From: Acidobacteriota bacterium
GTDB taxonomy: Bacteria > Acidobacteriota > Terriglobia > UBA7540
Direction of reading: 5' to 3'
Length of the DNA: 5,320 bases
Assembly: GCA_003165615.1 (NCBI GenBank)
Contig: PLWR01000460.1
Coordinates: 1-5,320 of the forward strand
Of this stretch, positions 1 to 5,320 are shown in pieces (the first letter of the stretch is position 1; every line of letters begins with the position of its first letter). The notes below the pieces were generated by a model. That model saw only the letters and a program-made list of their open reading frames with translations. It did no database searches and was not told the DNA's origin. The translations under genes and the position numbers were made by a program.

Positions 1-730
1 GGCACCGGGACGAATTCACCCTGCCCAGGATGGCCTCCATCTGGTGGCTCACAAATGTTATCTTGAGGCTTGGCACCTCCATCTCCCAGATGCCGGCATT
101 AAGATCCTCAACCAGATTGCGGAAACGCTGCGCCAATTCCTGCGCCGCTATGCGCAAATCCTCACTCTGCGCCAGATCCTCCGAGGACCTCCCGATTCTC
201 AATTCCAGCGTCCGCTGAATGTCCTTCAAACTGCGGACCTGCCGCTTGTAGTGTCGAACCTCCCGGGCGAGGTAACCGCACAACGTCGCCGTGACCAGGA
301 ACAAAGGGATCGGCAGCAAGGCCTCGTGATCTTCGAATACGTGGACACCTCTTTCGCCGAGGGTCCAGATATACAATGCCGAAACTCCAAAGCCCACCCC
401 AACGCTTTTGGGAACGGTTTCACCCAAAGTGGCCATGAGAATGGTCAGGTAGAAGAGAAACAGCCAGGAAGAGCTGCTTCCGGACGCGTAATAGATAACC
501 GTGAGGATGGCGATATCGACGAAGAACAAACCATAGCTCACCGCCGGGTCTTCAAATCGGCGGGCGGGGAGAGCGCGCAGCACGAGGTTCGAGGCAAGAT
601 AGATAGTCGCAAGCATCCATAAAGCGGGCGAGCCTTGCTGGTGATGATAGAACAGGAGAGCCAGAACCACGATGGAAAGCACAGCACGAAGCAGGAAGAA
701 ATTGGCGAAGCGCTGCTCAGACTCACTCAT
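1..730 (-). CDS. Membrane sensor protein with PAS domain, probable PilS-like histidine kinase (3' end outside window)
   Basis: The minus-strand frame stays open from an ATG at 730-728 to the window edge, giving 243 codons and no stop. I translated it by hand. Hydrophobic segments lie at about residues 9-26, 33-52, 65-82, 88-101, 110-124 and 137-155, so there are five or six membrane helices. The stretch from FVDIAILTVIYYASG into SSSSWLFLFYLT resembles the PilS-type six-helix sensor module. Residues ~157-202 are charged and heptad-like (probable coiled coil). From ~203 a PAS domain begins: NLVEDLNAGIWEM, then FVSHQMEAILG. By family knowledge, such proteins continue into HisKA and HATPase domains, but these are not visible, so the kinase call is inferred. 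A diguanylate cyclase or other PAS-linked output is possible. The start is supported by a GGAGGGG ribosome site and a good promoter. It is divergent from the LPS genes, which makes a regulatory link possible but unproven. Confidence 0.82.
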   Translation of the reverse strand, partial: MSESEQRFANFFLLRAVLSIVVLALLFYHHQQGSPALWMLATIYLASNLVLRALPARRFEDPAVSYGLFFVDIAILTVIYYASGSSSSWLFLFYLTILMATLGETVPKSVGVGFGVSALYIWTLGERGVHVFEDHEALLPIPLFLVTATLCGYLAREVRHYKRQVRSLKDIQRTLELRIGRSSEDLAQSEDLRIAAQELAQRFRNLVEDLNAGIWEMEVPSLKITFVSHQMEAILGRVNSSRC

Positions 731-741
731 GGCGAGTTTGT

Positions 742-748
742 CCCCTCC
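742..748 (-). promoter_or_regulatory. Shine-Dalgarno site of the sensor gene
   Basis: On the minus strand this reads GGAGGGG, 11 nt before the ATG at 730. It fixes the start there rather than at the GTG at 726, which lies in another frame and gives a protein without family character. Confidence 0.7.
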
Positions 749-785
749 GGGGGAATGGAACTATATTGATTCAGACTCCGGACCG

Positions 786-814
786 ATAGTAGCCGGTTGG
801 CAAACACGTGTCAA
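786..814 (-). promoter_or_regulatory. Sigma70-type promoter for the sensor gene
   Basis: The minus strand shows a perfect -35 box TTGACA (814-809), a 17-nt spacer and a -10 box TACTAT (791-786, 4 of 6 consensus positions). Transcription would start near 779, leaving a leader of about 50 nt before the ATG at 730. The match and spacing are seen directly; activity is inferred. Confidence 0.62.
804..811. promoter_or_regulatory. Palindrome ACACGTGT overlapping the -35 box of the sensor promoter (possible operator)
   Basis: This is a perfect 8-bp palindrome whose right end (809-811) overlaps the TTGACA box of the leftward promoter. It also lies upstream of the rightward promoter, so a bound protein could affect both. 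It is short and could be chance; no known regulator site is recognised. Confidence 0.25.
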
Positions 815-832
815 TTAATGCCATTCCCTGCA

Positions 833-861
833 TTGTCGGCGCCGGGCTTTCAGCATATAAT
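833..861 (+). promoter_or_regulatory. Sigma70-type promoter for the waaA-lpxK-waaF operon
   Basis: A perfect -10 box TATAAT (856-861) is preceded by a 17-nt spacer and a -35 box TTGTCG (833-838, 4 of 6 consensus positions). Transcription would start around 868, about 46 nt before the waaA ATG at 914. This also argues against any waaA start upstream of 868. Its -35 box is 18 bp from that of the divergent promoter. Confidence 0.62.
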
Positions 862-867
862 CTGCTT

Positions 868-880
868 CCGGCTTCGCCGG
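868..880 (+). other. Small hairpin in the predicted waaA leader
   Basis: CCGGC and GCCGG form a perfect 5-bp stem around a TTC loop, right at the predicted transcript 5' end. It could protect the mRNA end or be chance in GC-rich DNA. No riboswitch-like architecture is seen in the rest of the short leader. Confidence 0.25.
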
Positions 881-913
881 TGTTCACGAGACCTGCTCGC
901 AGTCCTTCCTTAT

Positions 914-2230
914 ATGTATCTGATTTACAGCATGCTCTTCTCGGTGGGTTTGATACTGATGGCGCCATTTTACTGGTGGCGAAAGGGCCGGGCGCAGAAG
1001 CGCGGCCATTGGGCGGAACGGTTTGGGAGCATCCCGTTTCAGGAAACCAGCCCCGGTGCGATTTGGATTCATGCTGTCTCTCTGGGGGAAACGCTGGCGG
1101 TTGCCGGCCTCGTCAAGGGAATGCAGCAAACCTTTCCCCAGCGCAAGATTTATCTGAGCCACGTAACACCGGCGGGACGCGAAGCCGGGGAGAAGCGCCT
1201 GCCTTCCATCGCCGGCCGCTTCTATATTCCCCTGGATTGGCGTTGGGCGGCGCGCAAGGCGCTGGGTCGCATCAAGCCGTCGCTGCTGGTGATCGTGGAA
1301 ACCGAACTGTGGCCCAATCTCCTGCGCGCCGCGCAGGAGGCGGGCACCCACGTAGTCATGGTGAACGCGCGCCTGTCAAAACGGTCCCTGCGCGGTTATA
1401 GGCTCGTGCGGCCTTTCATACGGCGTGTGCTCGCGAGCGTGGACTGCATTTTCGCGCAAACCGAGGAAGACGCGGAACGCTTCCGCCAACTCGGCGCCAG
1501 GCCTGAGCGCGTAAAGATGGTGGGAAATCTGAAATTTGACGCTCAACCTCCGCAACTGGGAGAGTTTGCGCGAACCTTAAAGGCTGCGCTCCCGCATGCT
1601 CAACGTGGACCGGTTTTGGTAGCCGCCAGCACCATGCCCGGGGAGGAACCGCTGGTGCTTGAGGCATGGGATTTGATCCAGGCACGGTACCCCAAAGCGC
1701 TCCTGATCCTCGCTCCACGCCATCCCGCCCGCTTCGAGGAGGTCAGCCAGGACTTGGCGCGAGACCAACGAGCATTTGTGCGCCGCACCACGTTGCACGA
1801 GGATAAGCAGGCGATATCAAAGCAACTGGCCTCCATGACCATTCTCCTCCTCGATACGATTGGCGAGCTGGCGGGAGTATTCGAAGTGGCTGACCTGGTT
1901 TTCATCGGTGGCAGCCTGGTTCCTACGGGAGGGCACAACTTGCTTGAGCCCGCCTACTGGTCAAAGGTGATCGCTTTCGGACCGCACATGGAAAACTTCC
2001 GCGACATCGCCAAGCTGTTCCTGGACGCCGGAGCAGCCATCCAGGTTCGCAGCCCGGAGGAACTTGCTCACGCCGCCTGGCTGCTCGAAAACAAAGAGGC
2101 GCGCGAACGTCTGGGCGCGAGCGCACGGGAAGTTCTGGAGCAGAACTCCGGGGCTACCGCGCGCACCCTCGACGGCCTGCGGAAATATTTGGACAGAGAC
2201 CGCGAGGCGCACTCCCACGAGGTCAAGTGA
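914..2230 (+). CDS. waaA: 3-deoxy-D-manno-octulosonic acid (Kdo) transferase
   Basis: The product is 438 aa, close to the usual ~425. It transfers Kdo from CMP-Kdo to lipid IVA at the inner face of the cytoplasmic membrane. An N-terminal hydrophobic helix (residues ~2-22) anchors it. The N-terminal GT-B domain shows HAVSLGE with the conserved Glu59 (catalytic base in the family), ETELWPN (129-135) and NARLSKRS. The C-terminal domain shows GNLKFD (204-209) and GGHNLLEPA (339-347), typical of the CMP-Kdo side. The frame is open upstream to a TTG at 797, but that lies before the promoter. The ATG at 914 gives the family-like start MYLIYSMLF and is preferred, although no good Shine-Dalgarno precedes it; an ATG at 932 is the alternative. 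The number of Kdo residues added cannot be read from sequence. It is the first gene of the operon, and its stop overlaps the lpxK start. Confidence 0.95.
   Translation: MYLIYSMLFSVGLILMAPFYWWRKGRAQKRGHWAERFGSIPFQETSPGAIWIHAVSLGETLAVAGLVKGMQQTFPQRKIYLSHVTPAGREAGEKRLPSIAGRFYIPLDWRWAARKALGRIKPSLLVIVETELWPNLLRAAQEAGTHVVMVNARLSKRSLRGYRLVRPFIRRVLASVDCIFAQTEEDAERFRQLGARPERVKMVGNLKFDAQPPQLGEFARTLKAALPHAQRGPVLVAASTMPGEEPLVLEAWDLIQARYPKALLILAPRHPARFEEVSQDLARDQRAFVRRTTLHEDKQAISKQLASMTILLLDTIGELAGVFEVADLVFIGGSLVPTGGHNLLEPAYWSKVIAFGPHMENFRDIAKLFLDAGAAIQVRSPEELAHAAWLLENKEARERLGASAREVLEQNSGATARTLDGLRKYLDRDREAHSHEVK
2219..2230 (+). promoter_or_regulatory. waaA/lpxK translational-coupling junction (GAGG site plus GTGA overlap)
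   Basis: The waaA TGA (2228-2230) overlaps the lpxK GTG start (2227-2229) in the string GTGA. A GAGG motif at 2219-2222 sits 4 nt before the GTG. This spacing is rather tight and favours re-initiation by ribosomes finishing waaA. The GTG start yields the family-typical N-terminus NPLLLPFS. Confidence 0.6.
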
Positions 2231-3264
2231 ACCCGCTCTTATTGCCATTTTCCGCGGCATTCCGGTTCGGAGTGGCACTGCGCAACGCTGGTTACAAACG
2301 CGGCTGGTTGAAAACCCGTCGCCTGGCGCGCCCGGTGGTGAGTGTGGGCAACCTCACGGCGGGGGGAACCGGGAAGACGCCCCTCGTCGTGTGCGTCGCC
2401 AAAATCCTGCTGGGCAGGGGATGGAAACCCAGCATTCTCACGCGAGGGTATGGCCGCAGCAGCAAGGCTGAGATGATTGTCCTGGAGCCTGGCGCAGGCC
2501 GCCGCGCCGAGGCGCAGGAAGTGGGCGATGAACCGGCGCTTCTAGCCCGCATGCTTCCGGAAGTTCCCCTTATCATGTGCGCGGATCGCTTTCGCGGCGG
2601 GCAGGTGGCGGAAGAGCGTTTCCAGGTTGACGCGCACATTCTCGACGACGGGTTTCAGCATCTGGCGCTGGCACGCGACGTGGACTTGGTGGCCCTGGAT
2701 GCGACGCAGACCATTTCCAACTGGCATTTGCTCCCCGCCGGCCGCCAGCGTGAGCCGCTCTCTGCCCTGCGGCGGGCGGGGATCGTGGTGATTACGCGTA
2801 CAGATTCGGCCGATTCGAAATCGCTGGAAGAACTGGTGGTGAAGATCCATCCCACCGCCCAGATCTTTTGCAGCCGGACGGAATTGCTGGGATGGACGGA
2901 CGCATGGAGCGGCGAGGCCGTCCCCACCGGGAAAATCCACGCGCTGAAAGTCGCGGCATTCTGCGGGATCGGCAACCCACCGACGTTCTTTGCCGACCTG
3001 CGCCGCTGGGGATTCACGGTGGTCGCTGAGGATGCATTTCCCGACCATCACGTATACACTGGCAAGCAGATTCAACGGTTGGTGGCGGACGCCCGCCAGA
3101 AGGGAGCGGCCGCATTACTGACGACGCAGAAGGATGCGGTAAAATTCTCCCGGGATTGGACGCCGGAACTGCCCATTCTGGCTTGCGAGATAGAAGCACA
3201 AATCCGGGATGCAAGGGATTTCGAAAGAGCCCTGCTGACTGATCTGGAAAAGGCCTCTTCATGA
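2227..3264 (+). CDS. lpxK: Tetraacyldisaccharide 4'-kinase (lipid A 4'-kinase)
   Basis: The product is 345 aa, slightly longer than E. coli LpxK (~328). It phosphorylates the 4' position of tetraacyldisaccharide 1-phosphate with ATP to form lipid IVA, at the cytoplasmic membrane face. The N-terminal segment LLPFSAAFRFGVALRN (4-19) is the usual membrane-associating helix. The P-loop is SVGNLTAGGTGKTP (39-52, Lys50). LTRGYGR follows at 71-77, and GDEP at 100-103 probably holds the catalytic Asp. DDGFQH (140-145) carries the Walker B-like Asp pair. PDHHVYT (272-278) holds the conserved His region. TTQKDAVK (299-306) has Gln where TEKD-type sequences are common in the family. All key motifs are intact, so it should be active. 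It starts on GTG inside the waaA stop and ends in the waaF start, so its translation is probably coupled to both neighbours. Confidence 0.95.
   Translation: MNPLLLPFSAAFRFGVALRNAGYKRGWLKTRRLARPVVSVGNLTAGGTGKTPLVVCVAKILLGRGWKPSILTRGYGRSSKAEMIVLEPGAGRRAEAQEVGDEPALLARMLPEVPLIMCADRFRGGQVAEERFQVDAHILDDGFQHLALARDVDLVALDATQTISNWHLLPAGRQREPLSALRRAGIVVITRTDSADSKSLEELVVKIHPTAQIFCSRTELLGWTDAWSGEAVPTGKIHALKVAAFCGIGNPPTFFADLRRWGFTVVAEDAFPDHHVYTGKQIQRLVADARQKGAAALLTTQKDAVKFSRDWTPELPILACEIEAQIRDARDFERALLTDLEKASS
3248..3264 (+). promoter_or_regulatory. lpxK/waaF junction: AAAAGG ribosome site plus ATGA overlap
   Basis: The waaF ATG (3261-3263) overlaps the lpxK TGA (3262-3264). AAAAGG at 3248-3253 lies 7 nt upstream at good spacing. 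This supports the 3261 start even though it adds about ten residues before the usual ILVR strand. Confidence 0.6.
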
Positions 3265-4346
3265 CGGTGGCTGGCCGCTATGCGAACGTGCAGCGCATTC
3301 TGGTGCGATCCACGAATTGGGTGGGCGACGCCGTGATGTCGGTGCCCGCTCTGGAAGCCTTGCGCGCGCGCTTTCCACGAGCGGAAATCGTGCTGCTCTC
3401 CAAACCCTGGGTCAGTGAACTCTATTGGCATCATCCGGCGGTGAATCGCCAAATCATCTACAAGCCCATGAGTGAGCATCGCGGGCCGCTGGGGTTTTCG
3501 AGGCTCATCCGGGAACTCCGGGCGGAGCGCTTCGATGCCGCCCTGCTCTTCCCCAACGCGTTTCAAGCTGCCTGGATGGCCTGGCTGGCGCGCATCCCGC
3601 TGCGCATCGGATATGCGCGCGACAACCGCGGCTTCCTGCTCCACGACGCCATCGAGCCGCCCCTTCCCGCCGCCTATGGGCATCAGGTCTATTACTACCT
3701 CCAGCTCCTTTTCCGTGCGGGCATGATTGACAAACCTCAACCGGTGGAAGAAATCCGGCTGCGCCTCACCGATACGGAAAAGAACTGGGCCGCGAAAAAG
3801 ATCGATTCGCTGGGATTGAGCGGCCCGCGATTCCTCGTGGGACTCGCCCCGGGAGCGGCCTTCGGCCCTGCCAAGCGCTGGTTGCCCGAGCGCTTTGGGG
3901 GACTGGCCGACCGCCTGATTGGAGCGTTGAATGCCGATGTGTTAATCTTCGGGTCCGCGGCGGAGCGGCCCTTGGCGGAGGAAATCGCCAGCTCTATGCA
4001 GCACACACCAGTGATCGCGGCGGGTGAAACCTCTTTGCGGCAGTTGCTGTCGCTCATGGCGAAGTGCCGGTTAATCGTGGCGAACGACTCAGGCCCTATG
4101 CACCTGGCGGCGGCGCTGGGCATCCCGCTGGTGGCCATCTTCGGCTCCACCGACGAGCGCGCCACGGGTCCCATCGGTGAGCGGGTGCGCATCGTCAAAC
4201 GAGACATTGAGTGCAGCCCCTGCGGGCGACGTGAGTGCCCGATTGACTTCCGTTGCATGCATGACCTCTCGGTGGAAGAAGTGTTTCGAGCCACGCTGGA
4301 ACTCGTCAAGCGGTGGAATATCACGCACGATCATCCCGCGTTGTGA
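3261..4346 (+). CDS. waaF: ADP-heptose:LPS heptosyltransferase, WaaF-type (GT9)
   Basis: The product is 361 aa, close to the ~350 of the family. It transfers L-glycero-D-manno-heptose from ADP-heptose onto the growing inner core on the cytoplasmic side. The N-terminal GT-B domain opens with RILVRSTNWVGDAVMSVP, where Asp23 in WVGD matches the conserved acidic residue of GT9 enzymes. The C-terminal domain has GLAPGAAFGPAKRW, the usual nucleotide-side loop, and NDSGPMHLAAALGIP (from 275), followed by FGSTDERATGP. Near the end are four cysteines, C318, C321, C326 and C332, within a segment that recurs in WaaF-like proteins. The WVGD and CSPC..ECP features favour heptosyltransferase II over I (WaaC), but acceptor position cannot be proven from sequence. 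No separate waaC is in view, so this may be the first or second heptosyltransferase. It is the third gene of the overlapping operon. Confidence 0.92.
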   Translation: MTVAGRYANVQRILVRSTNWVGDAVMSVPALEALRARFPRAEIVLLSKPWVSELYWHHPAVNRQIIYKPMSEHRGPLGFSRLIRELRAERFDAALLFPNAFQAAWMAWLARIPLRIGYARDNRGFLLHDAIEPPLPAAYGHQVYYYLQLLFRAGMIDKPQPVEEIRLRLTDTEKNWAAKKIDSLGLSGPRFLVGLAPGAAFGPAKRWLPERFGGLADRLIGALNADVLIFGSAAERPLAEEIASSMQHTPVIAAGETSLRQLLSLMAKCRLIVANDSGPMHLAAALGIPLVAIFGSTDERATGPIGERVRIVKRDIECSPCGRRECPIDFRCMHDLSVEEVFRATLELVKRWNITHDHPAL

Positions 4347-4376
4347 GAGGTGCATAATATAGTGCCAGTTCTCGCA

Positions 4377-4428
4377 TAGCGCCGGCATCTTGCCGCCGCT
4401 GAAATATGCCGCCGGGACGGCGGCGCTA
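4377..4428. repeat. Twin-hairpin GC-rich intergenic repeat (REP/MITE-like) in the waaF-rfaE1 spacer
   Basis: This 52-bp element lies in the 103-bp spacer 4347-4449. It is bounded by perfect 8-bp inverted repeats, TAGCGCCG (4377-4384) and CGGCGCTA (4421-4428). Inside, AGCGCCGGC (4378-4386) pairs with GCCGCCGCT (4392-4400) with one mismatch around ATCTT. A second hairpin has GCCGCC (4408-4413) and GGCGGC (4419-4424) around GGGAC. The outer pairing and the hairpins are mutually exclusive folds. The reverse strand encodes a spurious peptide resembling the PAAYFSGGKMPAL phrase that I recall from many junk predicted proteins of Acidobacteriota and similar genomes, which suggests a dispersed family. 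There is no T-tract, so it is not a classical terminator, though it could attenuate transcription or protect the upstream mRNA. No promoter is convincing in the rest of the spacer. Confidence 0.7.
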
Positions 4429-4449
4429 CAAAGAAACCGAATCAGACTT

Positions 4450-5320
4450 ATGACGATCCTATCATCTGACCGTACTGCGCTGCTGGCCCTGGTGGAGCGT
4501 TTCCCGCGCCAGCGCGTCATCATGCTGGGGGACCTTGTTGCGGACGAGTCCGTCTACGGCGAAATCACGCGCGTATCACGCGAAGCGCCGGTGCTGATCC
4601 TGAAGGAGCGCGAGAAGCAAGTGGTGCCGGGAGGCGGTGCCAATGCCGCGAGCAACCTGGCGGCGCTCGGCGCCCACGTGATTCCCGTGGGAGTGGTCGG
4701 CGATGATGCATCGGGCGACGCATTGCTCCAGTGCTTTCGAGAAAGGCGCATATCCACCCGGCAAATCATCCGTTTGCGCAATTACCTGACTCCCACGAAA
4801 GTGCGGATTCTGGGAGGACTGTCGCACTGGCAGCGCCAACAGATCGTGCGCATCGACCGGGAACCGCCCCAGCCCCTGGCCGCGAAAGTGCGGACCGAAT
4901 TGACCCGATCGGCGGCGGCGTTACTCGGCTCCTCCACGGGCGTGCTGATTGCCGATTACGGCTACAGCACCACCAACGCCAGGGAGGTGGAGATGCTCCG
5001 CAAGCGGGCGGACCGTCTTGCGCTGCCCATCACCATCGACTCCCGCTACGACTTGCTGACCTACAAGAACCTGACCGCTGCGACGCCCAATGAGCCTGAG
5101 GTGGAGGCGGCTTTCGGCCAGACGATTGGAAACAACCTGGAGCGGCTTCACAACCTGGGAAGGAAATTCCTGCATCGCCAGGGACTCCAGGCGTTGCTGG
5201 TGACGCGTGGGCGCGACGGCATGGCGCTGTTTGAACCGCGCCGGCCACCCCGTCACCTTCCCATTTTCGGGTCCGATCAAGCCGTCGACGTGACGGGCGC
5301 AGGCGACACGGTCATCGCGG
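4450..5320 (+). CDS. rfaE1: D-glycero-beta-D-manno-heptose-7-phosphate kinase, RfaE1/HldE N-terminal type (3' end outside window)
   Basis: The frame from ATG 4450 is open to the window edge (290 codons, translated by hand). This PfkB/ribokinase-family enzyme would phosphorylate heptose 7-phosphate at C1 with ATP in the cytosol, on the route to ADP-heptose used by WaaF. MLGDLVADESVYGEITRVS (25-43), then REAP, aligns by eye with the GDxxxDxxxxGxxxRxSPEAP opening of HldE. PGGGANAASNLAALGA (60-75) is PfkB signature 1. ADYGY (~174), TPNEPE and DVTGAGDTV (280-288, Asp286 the catalytic base) follow, the last being PfkB signature 2. Known bifunctional HldE proteins add a nucleotidyltransferase domain; whether this one does is not visible. 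Other PfkB sugar kinases are less likely given the LPS context and the opening motif. No clear Shine-Dalgarno precedes the ATG. The repeat ends 21 nt upstream of it. It is co-oriented with waaF and may share its transcript. Confidence 0.88.
   Translation, partial: MTILSSDRTALLALVERFPRQRVIMLGDLVADESVYGEITRVSREAPVLILKEREKQVVPGGGANAASNLAALGAHVIPVGVVGDDASGDALLQCFRERRISTRQIIRLRNYLTPTKVRILGGLSHWQRQQIVRIDREPPQPLAAKVRTELTRSAAALLGSSTGVLIADYGYSTTNAREVEMLRKRADRLALPITIDSRYDLLTYKNLTAATPNEPEVEAAFGQTIGNNLERLHNLGRKFLHRQGLQALLVTRGRDGMALFEPRRPPRHLPIFGSDQAVDVTGAGDTVIA

Noticed and set aside
44..622. Plus-strand open frame of 192 codons at the left end
   Set aside because: It is antisense to the sensor gene, whose translation shows coherent membrane helices and a PAS domain. 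This frame has low-complexity charged composition and no recognisable domain.
751..828. Inverted pair GGGAATGG (751-758) and CCATTCCC (821-828) flanking the sensor promoter
   Set aside because: Arms of 8 bp 62 bp apart are expected fairly often by chance in a region of this size, and no further symmetry supports them.
797..913. Upstream TTG extension of waaA by 39 codons
   Set aside because: It would begin before the predicted promoter -10 box, and the extra residues do not resemble WaaA N-termini; the ATG at 914 fits the family.
3072..3740. Minus-strand open frame of 222 codons across lpxK/waaF
   Set aside because: It lies opposite well-supported lpxK and waaF codons and shows no domain; long antisense frames are common in GC-rich genes.
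3737..4324. Minus-strand open frame of 195 codons inside waaF
   Set aside because: Shadow of waaF, entirely antisense to its conserved C-terminal domain.
4341..4363. Possible internal promoter in the waaF-rfaE1 spacer (TTGTGA with TATAGT)
   Set aside because: The spacing is only 11 nt, too short for a sigma70 promoter, and no -35 box is found at 16-18 nt from TATAGT or TAATAT.
4408..4424. Rho-independent terminator after waaF
   Set aside because: The GC hairpin is followed by CGCTACAAAG rather than a T-run, so intrinsic termination is not supported.
4089..4523. Minus-strand open frame of 144 codons spanning the waaF end, the repeat and the rfaE1 start
   Set aside because: It reads antisense through two real genes and the hairpin repeat; the PAAYFSGGKMPAL stretch comes from the repeat, not a protein family.

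Overview
The window is a GC-rich bacterial chromosome segment carrying lipopolysaccharide (LPS) inner-core and lipid A genes, so the organism is Gram-negative (diderm). The gene set and order (waaA-lpxK-waaF-rfaE1-like) and a short dispersed-type GC-rich repeat between waaF and the heptose kinase gene look to me like Acidobacteriota or a neighbouring environmental phylum. That placement is a recollection-based inference, not something the sequence proves.

Layout. Positions 1-730 on the minus strand hold the 5' part of a membrane sensor protein: several transmembrane helices resembling the PilS-type sensor module, then a coiled coil, then the start of a PAS domain. It runs off the left edge. 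Positions 731-913 are a divergent intergenic region with two good sigma70-type promoters back to back, one per direction, whose -35 boxes lie only 18 bp apart. From 914 to the right edge, everything is on the plus strand: waaA (Kdo transferase, 914-2230), lpxK (lipid A 4'-kinase, 2227-3264), waaF (heptosyltransferase, 3261-4346), a 103-bp spacer with a twin-hairpin repeat (4377-4428), and the N-terminal kinase domain of an RfaE1/HldE-type heptose-7-phosphate kinase (4450 to beyond 5320).

How the genes work together. LpxK phosphorylates the tetraacyldisaccharide 1-phosphate precursor to lipid IVA. WaaA then adds Kdo to it, and WaaF extends the inner core with heptose from an ADP-heptose donor. 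The RfaE1-like kinase makes heptose 1,7-bisphosphate on the route to that donor. waaA/lpxK and lpxK/waaF each overlap by 4 bp (GTGA and ATGA), which suggests one transcript with coupled translation. The kinase gene is separated from them by the repeat, so its expression may be partly uncoupled.

The core enzymes are ordinary members of known families. The points most worth a second look are the repeat inside the operon, the compact divergent promoter region joining a sensor kinase to LPS genes, and a four-cysteine cluster near the end of WaaF. I saw no clear sign of a wholly new system, mobile element, CRISPR array, tRNA or rRNA.
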